A DNA stretch of 30,836 nucleotides from the NCBI GenBank assembly GCA_012518765.1, contig JAAYRN010000286.1, positions 1 to 30,836 of the forward strand, written 5' to 3'. Of the stretch, positions 9,401 through 17,310 are shown piece after piece. The first letter of the stretch is position 1. Each line of letters begins with the position of its first letter. The position numbers and the translations under genes are program-made. A model generated the notes under the pieces. The model was not told the origin of the DNA, did not search any database, and saw only the letters and a program-made list of their open reading frames with translations. The DNA is from Bacteroidales bacterium. GTDB taxonomy: Bacteria > Bacteroidota > Bacteroidia > Bacteroidales > WCHB1-69.

Positions 9401-9946
9401 ATCGGAAAACAAAATTGGCTTTTCATAATATTCTACTACTTCTGCATCGGAATAATCTGGAGATTTATCTTCTTTTTCAACTAATAATGATTTACTTGTT
9501 TTTATATGCTCATACTTTTTTACAGCAGCGCGATACGCTCTTTCAGTTTCTCTCCACAATGTTTGTTGGATAGATTTCGAGTCATCGTCCAGTGATAATG
9601 TTATTCCTACCGAAATGCCTGAAGAACCCATTGAAAAATCGGATTTACGTTTTTCCTGAAAATTATCAAATTCTTTGCTCCCCACTCTTACCTGAATGGT
9701 CAACCGTCTTGTCGATGTTTTGTCAGCGTCAAATAAAGATCCAAATTCAGATGTTAAAGATTGTTTTTGTATATCCTCAATGCGATAACTTAGCAAATAC
9801 ACAGGATTTTTTTCTTTTTCTAACAATTGCATATTCCTATTCAATTCGGTTTGCATGAGGTTTAATAACTTATCCTCTTGGATGTTGTTTTGTCCAATTA
9901 CTCCCAATGAGATTGAAAAAAAAATAAAGATTAAATAATTTTTCAT
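6482..9946 (-). CDS. Secreted TldD/PmbA-family metalloprotease, double-domain fusion (second half inactive)
   Basis: The 1154-residue protein starts with a signal peptide (MKNYLIFIFFSISLGVIGQ). Residues about 22-555 form a TldD-like domain with the metal motif HEIFGH at 313-318 (His313, Glu314, His318), followed by RVEGYRMK, and the expected third-ligand cysteine C522 in ICGAESGGVPVG. Residues about 570-1140 repeat the same fold: DDFATIAFKAMEDEMKRSL matches the beginning of the first half, and the region ending LNNIEIKK matches IKRIEIQRK. In the second half the metal motif is replaced (Ser861, Gln862, Asn866) and the cysteine context is gone. TldD and TldE/PmbA are normally separate subunits of one protease, of which only TldD binds metal, so this looks like both subunits in one chain. 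It is exported, unlike the cytoplasmic E. coli pair. Substrate unknown. A promoter lies about 115 nt upstream. Confidence 0.9.
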   Translation of the reverse strand: MKNYLIFIFFSISLGVIGQNNIQEDKLLNLMQTELNRNMQLLEKEKNPVYLLSYRIEDIQKQSLTSEFGSLFDADKTSTRRLTIQVRVGSKEFDNFQEKRKSDFSMGSSGISVGITLSLDDDSKSIQQTLWRETERAYRAAVKKYEHIKTSKSLLVEKEDKSPDYSDAEVVEYYEKPILFSDLDFNTKQWEEKIKTYSALFANEKELLKGRASISISLERKYFINSEGTKIAQNQTATHLRIFSQTQADDGMILPMYKSYFSHLPSELPEDSTVISDIQTIIEKLTLMRTAPVVDAYDGPAILSKEAAGVFFHEIFGHRVEGYRMKNETDAQTYKKKVNEEILHPDISVIFDPTIKEYKGNLLNGSYQYDDEGVKGEKVVVVDRGVLKNFLMTRTPIENFPKSNGHARAASYYQPVSRQSNLIVETIRPYTDEELRKMLIKELKEQGKPHGYRFEQVRGGFTLTGRYLPNSFNVTPLEVYRVYADGRPDELVRGVDLVGTPLTMFSQIEALGDAHGNFAGICGAESGGVPVGCCSPSLFIKRIEIQRKAKNQDITPILERPFDPQKNIQQDDFATIAFKAMEDEMKRSLELRLDSFESPYYISYLVTDAKTMTVSSSLGGIIKSKETPYRSQSTTVLVGNNTLNNLNYSSDESDIFFDDNNNAHFSIEDDYNSIRESLWSSTDDQYKKAVQTLESKKTAIKQQNLPEEEKNLPDFSSVPVLTKIIESQKEDLNITNIENLTKELSLVFEDYPHFINSMATIDVFQADALYLNSEGIKYKQPVSLVKLNVTASVRADDGEILEDNISVYTKKINQLPDKENLKKQIHQMATMLNALTKAPIMNEIYKGPVMFDSDAVGYIVSQSFFNNSAGLISKRKKIESVSSSFDIFALLGGENPKENKYEMQIGKQIIDKNISLTAINNTKSFENQPLIGAYEIDAEGVMVADRLPLIENGTLKTLLKDRIPTQKISHSNAHKRFSIQSSYLNPSLAPGVVEMTGKKTTDMKKMKKRLIATAKKKGFEYAYVVQKIGNITLMLDDLVSSMSRITSSFNSVKPIYIYRISVKDGSETLMRMATMSSVSLESFKEVVSIANQQQVCNILSSSSGGFLGAMFSDNNGTPCSLILPKAIILNNIEIKKDQGTVFQKTPVSPNPLVK

Positions 9947-10060
9947 GTTGATTAGTTTTTTAAGCGGACTCTAAAAATTAGTTTTTTGTTTCTACTTGTC
10001 GGATTATCATTGTTTTGTAAAAGCTACAGAGTCCATTCTTAACTTTTACGAAAACTTTAG

Positions 10061-10091
10061 CAAAGTTACGATTATTTTTTCACATAACAAC
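10061..10091 (-). promoter_or_regulatory. Promoter of the TldD-like fusion gene
   Basis: On the minus strand, GTTG (10091-10088) is followed after exactly 19 nt by TAACTTTG (10068-10061). This matches the Bacteroidota consensus TTTG-N19-TAnnTTTG with one mismatch in the -33 box. The predicted start of transcription is near 10054, giving a leader of about 110 nt before the ATG at 9946. Confidence 0.6.
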
Positions 10092-10243
10092 TCAACCCAT
10101 TATTTTTTTATTTATAGTTTATAATCATAGAAATTATGGAAAAGTAAGGGTGAAAAATAGCTTTAAAAACAGGGTAAATGAACCAAATAAAAACAGATAT
10201 TTTCGTAGTAGATTTAAAAACTTTTAATTTTTTTCAACATTTT

Positions 10244-10274
10244 TTTCGTGGTTAACGAAATAAATGTATTTTTG
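10244..10274 (+). promoter_or_regulatory. Distal promoter upstream of the dcw cluster
   Basis: TTTC at 10244-10247 is followed after 19 nt by TATTTTTG at 10267-10274, a perfect TAnnTTTG with one mismatch in the -33 box. Transcription would begin near 10281, about 245 nt before the mraZ ATG, so the MraZ operator would lie inside the transcribed leader. Confidence 0.6.
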
Positions 10275-10460
10275 CACTATCAAAAGCGTGGAATATCTTG
10301 AACTGTGGCTATTGAGTTTAATTTAATAAAAATCAGGAGTTTAAGGTCAAAATATCTGCGTGCTTGTTTATTTGTTATGATTGATGATTATTTTGGATTG
10401 TTTTAAAATATTAACGTAATATAATGATATTGAATTTGTTGAAAGACAATTTTTTTTGTA

Positions 10461-10503
10461 GCATGAAGTGGGAAAAAATGGGAAAAAATGGGGAATTTCA
10501 TGC
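10461..10503 (+). promoter_or_regulatory. MraZ operator: three TGGGN repeats within an inverted repeat
   Basis: TGGGA (10469-10473), TGGGA (10479-10483) and TGGGG (10489-10493) are direct repeats separated by exactly five A residues, so they lie on one face of the helix at a 10-nt period. MraZ is known to bind TGGGN repeats with 5-nt spacers upstream of its own gene and to control the dcw operon. The triplet is enclosed by a perfect 7-bp inverted repeat, GCATGAA (10461-10467) and TTCATGC (10497-10503). The site ends 22 nt before the mraZ start codon, pointing to autoregulation. Confidence 0.85.
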
Positions 10504-10525
10504 CAAAAACTAAAAAAGTAGCAAT

Positions 10526-11005
10526 ATGTTTACATCAGAAGGAGCGTATAGCAGTACATTAGACAGTAAAGGGAGGTTTCAGTTACCTACGGCTATTTTG
10601 CGCGAAGTGAGCGAAAAAATAGAGGGTAGATTTATGATAAACAGAAGCACCGAAAAATGCTTAACCCTTTATCCCATCAATGTCTGGAATGTTTACAAAG
10701 AGCGACTAAACAAGTTAAACTCTTTTAAACCTTCCAATCGTCAGGCTATTCGCTATTTTATGGGAAGTGCTACAGAAATAAAATTAGATGCAAAAAACAG
10801 ATTACTAATACCCAAACCACTATCTCAATATGCTTGTTTAGACAAAGAATTGTTGATAGTAGGGATGACTACTTTTATTGAAATTTGGGATCCAAAATTA
10901 TACGAAGAAGAATTAAACAGATTTTCGAAAGAAAATCCAGAAATTATAGACGATATAGCTAATCAAATATTTGGAGATGGAGACTTCTACGACCACTTAT
11001 CATAA
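10526..11005 (+). CDS. mraZ: Transcriptional regulator MraZ
   Basis: The 159-residue protein has two SpoVT/AbrB-like swapped-hairpin DNA-binding repeats, marked by DSKGRFQLPTAIL (about residues 13-25) and DAKNRLLIPKPL (about 90-101), as expected for MraZ. MraZ forms a ring-shaped oligomer that binds TGGGN repeats and regulates the division and cell-wall operon, usually as a repressor. The matching operator is visible just upstream. It is the first gene of the cluster, as in most bacteria, and its 3' end overlaps the rsmH start by 35 nt, suggesting translational coupling. Confidence 0.95.
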   Translation: MFTSEGAYSSTLDSKGRFQLPTAILREVSEKIEGRFMINRSTEKCLTLYPINVWNVYKERLNKLNSFKPSNRQAIRYFMGSATEIKLDAKNRLLIPKPLSQYACLDKELLIVGMTTFIEIWDPKLYEEELNRFSKENPEIIDDIANQIFGDGDFYDHLS

Positions 11006-11891
11006 GCCTGTTTTACTACATCAGAGTGTAGCGGGGCTAAATATAAATCCATGTGGAACTTACGTGGATGTTACCTTTGGTGCGGGAGGTCATTCCAAAG
11101 CAATTTTACAGCAGTTGGACGAAAAAGGAAGATTGTTTGCATTTGATCAAGATGAGGATGCTATTAAAAACAGTATTGATAATCATAGATTTACACTAAT
11201 ACATGCTAATTTTAGACATATCAAAAGGTTTTTAAAATTACATGAAGTTGAAAAAGTAGATGGCATTTTAGCTGACTTAGGAGTTTCTTCACATCAAATA
11301 GATAATCAGGAAAGAGGATTTAGCACTCGGTTTGACTGTCAGTTGGATATGCGAATGGATAAGCGAAAATCTTTTACAGCTACAGATATTTTAAATACGT
11401 ACGAAGAAAAAGATTTAAGTCGTGTTTTTTACCAATACGGAGAAGTAAAAAATGCAAGAAAATTAGCTTTTGAAATTGTAAAAGAACGTAAAAATCAAGA
11501 AATTGCAAGTTCTAAACAATTTATAGAAATCATACAAAAACACATTCCAAAACAAAGAGAAAATAAATACTTAGCCCAATTATACCAAGCCTTACGAATA
11601 GAGGTAAATCGTGAATTAGAAGCCTTGCAAGAGTTTTTACTGCAAAGCATTGATTTATTGAATACAGGAGGACGTTTGCTTATTATTTCCTATCATTCAT
11701 TGGAAGATAGAATGGTTAAACAATTTATGAGAAGCGGTAATATGGAAGATAAAATAAAAAAAGATTTTTATGGTAATCCATTGACACCTTTTCATTTAAT
11801 TACAAGAAAAGCCATTGTTCCCGATGAAAATGAAATGATAGAAAACCCACGAAGCAGAAGTGCAAAATTACGAATAGCCGAAAAGAAATAA
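10971..11891 (+). CDS. rsmH: 16S rRNA (cytosine1402-N4)-methyltransferase RsmH
   Basis: This 306-residue enzyme (formerly MraW) N4-methylates C1402 of 16S rRNA using S-adenosylmethionine, tuning decoding at the P site. It shows HKPVLL (11-16), the SAM-binding VDVTFGAGGHS (32-42), ADLGVSSHQID, the RMDKR segment and the C-terminal ISYHSLEDRMVKQF motif, all typical. The length is usual for the family. The start lies within mraZ; a second ATG two codons later (10977) is possible. The protein is cytoplasmic and sits in its conserved place after mraZ; the ftsL-like gene begins 4 nt after its stop. Confidence 0.96.
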   Translation: MEMETSTTTYHKPVLLHQSVAGLNINPCGTYVDVTFGAGGHSKAILQQLDEKGRLFAFDQDEDAIKNSIDNHRFTLIHANFRHIKRFLKLHEVEKVDGILADLGVSSHQIDNQERGFSTRFDCQLDMRMDKRKSFTATDILNTYEEKDLSRVFYQYGEVKNARKLAFEIVKERKNQEIASSKQFIEIIQKHIPKQRENKYLAQLYQALRIEVNRELEALQEFLLQSIDLLNTGGRLLIISYHSLEDRMVKQFMRSGNMEDKIKKDFYGNPLTPFHLITRKAIVPDENEMIENPRSRSAKLRIAEKK

Positions 11892-11895
11892 ATAT

Positions 11896-12354
11896 ATGAC
11901 GCAAAATATGAATCCAAATTTACAAAACGAACAAGTGGAAAATGTTCAGCAGAAGTCTGAAAAGGAGAGAGCTACCAAGCGACATCCTCCTCGCAAAAAG
12001 ACTTCCAACCCTTTTATAAAAGGGATTAGAATGTTTTTTATTGGGGTTTTTGGCGGAGGATTTTTAAAAACAATTAATTTCAAAAAAAATTGGTTGTTCA
12101 TTTCTTTTATTATTTTAATACTTATTTTATTGATATATAATAATTTATCTATACAATCCAATAGAAATAAAATAGAAAAACTTAAGGATGAAAAAATCAA
12201 AATAACAACAGAATACATGAAAATAAAACAAAAAACTACTTTTTTAGATGAATTACAAGGGCAGGAACTAATGGAGAGATTTAAAGAAGAAGGTTATGTA
12301 CAAAATAAAAGTTTGGAATATAAGATTTTAGTAACTAAAGAAGACGATCATTAA
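11896..12354 (+). CDS. ftsL: FtsL-like divisome protein
   Basis: The 152-residue protein has a basic cytoplasmic N-terminus (KRHPPRKK around residue 30-37), one transmembrane helix (about 75-92, NWLFISFIILILILLIY) and a periplasmic coiled-coil stretch rich in K, E and I (about 96-125) followed by a short tail. This bitopic coiled-coil design and the position between rsmH and ftsI identify the Bacteroidota FtsL-like protein, even though the sequence itself is poorly conserved. FtsL joins FtsB/DivIC and FtsQ in the divisome and helps to activate FtsWI. A DivIC/FtsB-like partner is encoded at 26472-26771. Its last base overlaps the first base of the ftsI start codon. Confidence 0.8.
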   Translation: MTQNMNPNLQNEQVENVQQKSEKERATKRHPPRKKTSNPFIKGIRMFFIGVFGGGFLKTINFKKNWLFISFIILILILLIYNNLSIQSNRNKIEKLKDEKIKITTEYMKIKQKTTFLDELQGQELMERFKEEGYVQNKSLEYKILVTKEDDH

Positions 12355-14555
12355 TGAAGAAAATAGTTTTAAATACATTATTTTTATACCTCATTATTCT
12401 TACAATAGGGATTGTGGCTGCTGTGCGTGTTGTTTCTTTGGTTGTTAAGAAATCAAATTCATACAGAGGTAGTTTCGATTCGGCTAAGGTGGTAGTAGAC
12501 GATCGTTTATTTACGACTAATTATGTATACAGAACAGGTATTCGTGGAAATATCTATTCCGCCGAAAACGATTTAATGCTTTCAACCATATACATATACG
12601 ATTTATATTGGTATCCATCCGAAGTGGTCGACTCAGCTAAATTTATGCAAAATCTCGATTCATTGATTTCTATTTTCATACAAATAAATCCCCGCATGAC
12701 TTTCCAAGAGTATGAAAAAATGATAAAAGAAACTTATTTGGAATATAGGAAAGATTATAGAAGATGCATGTTGAACTCAAAAAGTGAAAATGAAGAAATA
12801 AGACAAAATGCTTTAAGTGAGTTGAAAGAATTAAAAAGACACTATAAAATCATCAAAATATCCAAAGCCACCAAAGCAAACGAATGGGTTACACAAGAAC
12901 ACTGGGATAAAATATGCTCTTTGTTTCCGGCTAAATCTAAGCTACATGGAGGTTGTAAGGTAGATAAAAGATTGATACATAATAATGTTTATAAAAATTG
13001 TGCCACGGCAACCATAGGATATTTAAGCGTACAACAAAGTAAAAAATATACAGACTCTATCGTTTATGATAGAGGCATTGAAGGTTATTACGATAGCTTA
13101 TTAGCCGAAGAAAGACTTATGTACAAAAGATTGTATGTCAATAATGTATTAGTTCCACTTCGTGAAAACAGAAAAGTAAATCCTCAGAATGGAGCCGATA
13201 TTATTACCACAATTAACATAGATATTCAACGCATTACAGAAAATGCTCTTATGGATAAATTAATCCAAACTCATGCTGCTTGGGGTTGTGCCATTGTAAT
13301 GGAAGTAGAAACAGGCGAAATAAAAGCCATATCCAACCTAACTCGAACAAGAGAAGGAGTATATGAAGAAACTGTAGACCACGCAATTAGAGAATCTTAC
13401 GAACCGGGTTCTACATTTAAATTAATTACTTTATTAGCCGCCTTAGAATCTAAAAAGGTAGATACTTCGACCGTTGTACCTTGCGAGGAAAATAGAAAAT
13501 TTTCCCTGTGTCGAGCGTTTGAAATTTCGGATAACGATGGATTGTATAATGCTGCAAAAATAGCTTATCCCAATTATTACGATTTTTTCATGGCTATTAT
13601 GAAAATGTCGCTACAGAAAAATCTTAATATTGAGGTAGCTAAGGCTCAAATGCCTGTTTTAAAAAGTATTACTCAAAGAGAAGTGGATTATCGAAATGTA
13701 ACACACGGATATAGCATTAAAGTGCCACCTATATATATGTTGGCTTATTACAATGCAATTGCAAACGATGGAAAATACATTCAACCCATTTTGGTAAAAA
13801 GCATACGTCATCCAAATAATAAAATTGTTGAAAAATATGCCGAAGTTATCAACCCTCAAATTTGCTCAAAAACAACAATTAAAAAAGCACAAGCCTGTTT
13901 AGAAAGAGCTGTTACTCACGGAACAGGAATGAGAGCAAGGGATGATAATTACAAAATGAGTTTACGCGATACAAGCCTCAATGTGCGACCTTTGATTGCG
14001 GGGAAAACGGGAACAGCATTTATTTTTGACGAAAAAGAGAAAAGATATTCCAATATCAAAAACTCTTCGTTTATTGGTTATTTCCCAAGTGAAAATCCAA
14101 AGTATAGTTGCTTGGTTCTCATATCTCAAACAACCTTAGATGGAGGTCATGTGGCTGCTCCTGTGTGTAAAGAAATTGCCGAAAAAATTGTAAGTAGAGA
14201 CAATCAAATAGCTTGGAGTCAGACAAATAAAGGAATGATAAAAAATGCCCCAACGGTTAAATTTGGGAAAGCAGAAGATATGATAAATATTTATACCTAT
14301 TTGGGTTATAAAACCAAATATCCACGCTCACAACACTGGGTGCAGGTTGTACAAGAAGATGAGGAAAATAAACTTATTTTTGAAAAGAAAGATATTAAAA
14401 AACAAAACATAGCAAGTCAGTTGAGAGGAGCAACGGCAAAAGATGCCGTTTATTTACTTGAAAAATTAGGATATAAAGTTGCTTTACAAGGAGTAGGAAA
14501 AGTAAACCGTGTATCATTTTTAGACAATGAAGTTGTGGTTGAATTAAAAAATTAA
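12354..14555 (+). CDS. ftsI: Penicillin-binding transpeptidase FtsI (PBP3-like) with C-terminal PASTA-like domain
   Basis: The 733-residue class B PBP has an N-terminal membrane anchor (about 5-31), a pedestal domain beginning with RGNIY (64-68) and a transpeptidase domain. It keeps the catalytic motifs: Ser353-xx-Lys356 in EPGSTFK, S392-D-N394 as the SxN motif, and K551-TGT. A degenerate single PASTA-like domain lies at about 687-731 (ATAKDAVYLLEKLGYKV). FtsI cross-links septal peptidoglycan with FtsW in the inner membrane facing the periplasm. Oddities: the SxN motif is SDN instead of the common SSN, and only about 39 residues separate SxxK and SxN because the segment before the SxN motif is shortened. 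The pedestal carries a charged, possibly helical insertion (about 116-185). The function is still probable. Confidence 0.9.
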   Translation: MKKIVLNTLFLYLIILTIGIVAAVRVVSLVVKKSNSYRGSFDSAKVVVDDRLFTTNYVYRTGIRGNIYSAENDLMLSTIYIYDLYWYPSEVVDSAKFMQNLDSLISIFIQINPRMTFQEYEKMIKETYLEYRKDYRRCMLNSKSENEEIRQNALSELKELKRHYKIIKISKATKANEWVTQEHWDKICSLFPAKSKLHGGCKVDKRLIHNNVYKNCATATIGYLSVQQSKKYTDSIVYDRGIEGYYDSLLAEERLMYKRLYVNNVLVPLRENRKVNPQNGADIITTINIDIQRITENALMDKLIQTHAAWGCAIVMEVETGEIKAISNLTRTREGVYEETVDHAIRESYEPGSTFKLITLLAALESKKVDTSTVVPCEENRKFSLCRAFEISDNDGLYNAAKIAYPNYYDFFMAIMKMSLQKNLNIEVAKAQMPVLKSITQREVDYRNVTHGYSIKVPPIYMLAYYNAIANDGKYIQPILVKSIRHPNNKIVEKYAEVINPQICSKTTIKKAQACLERAVTHGTGMRARDDNYKMSLRDTSLNVRPLIAGKTGTAFIFDEKEKRYSNIKNSSFIGYFPSENPKYSCLVLISQTTLDGGHVAAPVCKEIAEKIVSRDNQIAWSQTNKGMIKNAPTVKFGKAEDMINIYTYLGYKTKYPRSQHWVQVVQEDEENKLIFEKKDIKKQNIASQLRGATAKDAVYLLEKLGYKVALQGVGKVNRVSFLDNEVVVELKN

Positions 14556-14566
14556 TATAGGTTGAA

Positions 14567-16021
14567 ATGAAACGATGTGAAGAGTTAATTAAAAACATAA
14601 GACCAATTAAAACAATAGGTTCTGTATCAAAAAATATAAGTTCAATATGTTTTGATTCAAGGGAAGTTGTTGTTCAATCTATGTTTGTAGCTCAAAAAGG
14701 AACACAAGTAGACGGACACGACTATATTTCAAAAGCCATAGAAAAAGGAGCTTATTGTATTGTTTTAGAAAATCTTCCATCACAATTAGACGATAATGTA
14801 ACCTACATACAAGTTGAAAATTCCTCTTTAGCATTGGCTCACATAGCTTCTGCATTTTACGATTATCCTTCACAGAAATTAAAATTAGTGGGTATTACGG
14901 GAACCAATGGGAAAACAACTACCGTAACCTTGTTGCATAAATTGTTTTTAGGACTTGGTTACCAAGCGGGTTTATTAAGTACGATTGAAAATAGGATCAA
15001 TAATGAAATCATTCCATCTACCCATACCACACCCGATGCCGTTTCTATCAATAAGTTATTGGCTTTGATGTGTGAAAAGGGATGCGAATTTTGTTTTATG
15101 GAAGTAAGCTCTCACGCCATTGTTCAGCGTAGGGTAGAAGGATTGAGGTTCGAAGGAGGCATTTTTAGCAACATCACACACGATCATTTAGATTATCATA
15201 AAACATTTAAAGAGTATATTTTAGCCAAAAAAACATTTTTTGATACCCTGCCTTCTCACGCTTTTGCACTGAGTAATATAGACGACGCCAATGGCAAAAT
15301 AATGTTACAAAACACCAAAGCAAAAAAATACTTTTATGGCTTATTAAGTGGAGCTACCGATTTTAAAGCAAAAATCACAGAACACGATTTTAGAGGGATG
15401 CAATTGGATATAAACGAACACAAAGTTTGGGTAAAACTTACAGGAGTTTTTAATGCATATAACACCTTGGCAATTTATGCAACAGCAAGATTATTAGGAA
15501 TAAACGACAATAAAATCCTGAAGGTTTTAAGTTCGTTGAATCCTGCCGAAGGTCGTTTTGAAACCTATGTAGGGAAAAATAACATTACGGCTATAGTTGA
15601 TTATGCCCATACTCCCGATGCCTTAGAAAATGTTTTAAAAACGATTCGTAAAATCAGAAAATCCAAACAAAATATAATTACCGTAGTAGGAAGTGGAGGC
15701 AATAGAGATAAAAGTAAACGTTCCGAAATGGCAAAAATAAGCTATGATTTAAGTGATAAACTGATACTTACATCGGATAATCCCAGAGACGAAGATCCAG
15801 ATGAAATCATAAAAGACATGTTGAAAGGAACACCTAACGATGAAAAAGTATTGGTGGTTTCTGATAGAGAACAAGCAATTAAAACGGCAGTTTTATTGGC
15901 ACATAAAGACGATGTTATTTTAATAGCGGGCAAAGGACATGAAAAATATCAGGAAATCAAAGGAGTAAAACGCCATTTTAGCGATGCGGAGGTGGTGATA
16001 AAATATTTAAAAATAAACTAA
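14567..16021 (+). CDS. murE: UDP-MurNAc-L-Ala-D-Glu:meso-diaminopimelate ligase MurE
   Basis: The 484-residue cytoplasmic Mur ligase adds the third amino acid of the stem peptide. It has the complete three-domain layout: N-terminal UDP-sugar domain (SREV motif near 31), central ATPase with GTNGKT (112-117) and the TTPD, EVSSHA and NITHDHLDYH motifs including the Lys221/Lys222 region expected for the carbamylated lysine, and a C-terminal domain with VDYAHTPDALE. The DNPR motif at 404-407 indicates specificity for meso-diaminopimelate rather than lysine. The ATP-binding and catalytic residues look intact, which contrasts with the truncated MurD encoded two genes later whose product MurE would need as substrate. 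Confidence 0.96.
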   Translation: MKRCEELIKNIRPIKTIGSVSKNISSICFDSREVVVQSMFVAQKGTQVDGHDYISKAIEKGAYCIVLENLPSQLDDNVTYIQVENSSLALAHIASAFYDYPSQKLKLVGITGTNGKTTTVTLLHKLFLGLGYQAGLLSTIENRINNEIIPSTHTTPDAVSINKLLALMCEKGCEFCFMEVSSHAIVQRRVEGLRFEGGIFSNITHDHLDYHKTFKEYILAKKTFFDTLPSHAFALSNIDDANGKIMLQNTKAKKYFYGLLSGATDFKAKITEHDFRGMQLDINEHKVWVKLTGVFNAYNTLAIYATARLLGINDNKILKVLSSLNPAEGRFETYVGKNNITAIVDYAHTPDALENVLKTIRKIRKSKQNIITVVGSGGNRDKSKRSEMAKISYDLSDKLILTSDNPRDEDPDEIIKDMLKGTPNDEKVLVVSDREQAIKTAVLLAHKDDVILIAGKGHEKYQEIKGVKRHFSDAEVVIKYLKIN

Positions 16022-16032
16022 AAAATACAGGT

Positions 16033-17292
16033 ATGCTATACAACTTTTTTGCTTGGTTAGACAAAGCGTTTGATTTTCCCGGAGCGGGAATGTTTCAGTA
16101 CATTTCTTTTCGTATGGGATTGGCAACCATACTATCGCTGATATTTTCTATGATCATAGGAAAATATATTATTCGATTTTTACAAAAAAAACAAATCGGT
16201 GAAAGCATACGCGATTTGGGACTTGCAGGGCAAATGGAGAAAAAAGGAACGCCTACTATGGGAGGAATTATCATACTTTCCAGCATACTTATTTCTGTTC
16301 TTTTATTTAACAAGTTAGATAACATATACATATTACTAATGATTTTTACCACCGTTTGGTTGGGATTATTAGGATTTATCGATGATTATATCAAAGTATT
16401 TAAAAAGAACAAACAAGGTATGTCGTCTAAAATGAAGCTGATGGGGCAGTCTATACTTGGATTGGTGGTGGCGTTGGTCTTGTTTTTTCATCCGCAAGTA
16501 GTTATTAAAGATAAATGCGATACAGTAAGCTATGTGCAAACAGAGTCTGTTTTTCAGGTTGAAAACAGTTCTGCAAAGGGTGTAAACGCTTACGAATGTG
16601 TAGAAGCCTCAAAATCAACCAAAACAACCATTCCTTTTGTTAAAAATAATGAGTTTGATTATGCGGTATTATTGAAATGGATAGGAAAAGATTATCAAAA
16701 ATGGGCGTGGCTAATTTATATTCCTGTTATTATATTTATCATTGTAGCTGTTAGTAATGGGGCTAATCTTACCGATGGATTGGACGGACTGGCTATTTCG
16801 ACTACGGCAATCATAGGAGCAACCTTGGGTGTATTGGCGTATGTATCGGGGAATACAATTTTTGCCGATTATTTAAACATTATGTATATTCCCGATACGG
16901 GCGAACTCATGATTTTCACAGGGGCTTTGATAGGAGCTTGTCTTGGGTTTTATTGGTGGAATTGTTATCCAGCTCAAATATTTATGGGCGATACTGGCTC
17001 GTTAGCACTGGGAGGAATTATTGCTGTTTTTGCAGTGATTATTCGTAAAGAATTGCTAATACCCATTTTGTGTGGAATCTTTTTGGTGCAAAGTATATCT
17101 GTCTTATTACAAGTATCTTATTTTAAATACACAAAGAAAAAATACGGCGAAGGCAAACGATTGTTTTTGATGGCTCCCATTCACCATCATTATCAGAAAA
17201 AAGGATGGCACGAAGCAAAAATTGTACAGCGATTTTTTATTATTGGAATTATGCTGGCAGTTTTTACGGTAATTACTTTAAAAATACGTTAA
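16033..17292 (+). CDS. mraY: Phospho-MurNAc-pentapeptide transferase MraY
   Basis: The 419-residue polytopic inner-membrane enzyme transfers phospho-MurNAc-pentapeptide to undecaprenyl phosphate, forming lipid I. Conserved active-site elements are present: GTPTMGGI (72-79), the DDYIK aspartates 117-118, NGANLTDGLDGLA (242-254), GDTGSLALGG (319-328) and the HHH cluster at 384-386. The longer loop at about 153-210 is typical of the larger MraY form in Bacteroidota. It follows murE by 11 nt and precedes the truncated murD by 18 nt, in the usual order. Confidence 0.96.
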   Translation: MLYNFFAWLDKAFDFPGAGMFQYISFRMGLATILSLIFSMIIGKYIIRFLQKKQIGESIRDLGLAGQMEKKGTPTMGGIIILSSILISVLLFNKLDNIYILLMIFTTVWLGLLGFIDDYIKVFKKNKQGMSSKMKLMGQSILGLVVALVLFFHPQVVIKDKCDTVSYVQTESVFQVENSSAKGVNAYECVEASKSTKTTIPFVKNNEFDYAVLLKWIGKDYQKWAWLIYIPVIIFIIVAVSNGANLTDGLDGLAISTTAIIGATLGVLAYVSGNTIFADYLNIMYIPDTGELMIFTGALIGACLGFYWWNCYPAQIFMGDTGSLALGGIIAVFAVIIRKELLIPILCGIFLVQSISVLLQVSYFKYTKKKYGEGKRLFLMAPIHHHYQKKGWHEAKIVQRFFIIGIMLAVFTVITLKIR

Positions 17293-17310
17293 ACAAAAAC
17301 ATTATATATC

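Larger units (their letters stand above)
9947..10525. other. Divergent intergenic region between the TldD-like gene and mraZ
   Basis: This 579-nt stretch has no convincing gene. It holds a minus-strand promoter (10061-10091), a plus-strand promoter (10244-10274) and the MraZ operator (10461-10503). The remaining sequence is AT-rich. The part between the plus-strand promoter and the operator (10275-10460) would be a leader of about 185 nt, in which I recognise no known riboswitch or sRNA. It contains only one nine-codon open frame (10377-10406). Confidence 0.7.

Noticed and set aside
10377..10406. Nine-codon open frame (ATG to TAA) in the mraZ leader
   Set aside because: It has no ribosome-binding signal or recognisable attenuation peptide, and a frame this short is expected by chance in such AT-rich DNA.
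10469..10493. GGGAAAAAAT tandem repeat as a simple low-complexity repeat
   Set aside because: The exact TGGGN-N5 spacing and position immediately before mraZ match the MraZ operator; chance or slippage is a poorer explanation.
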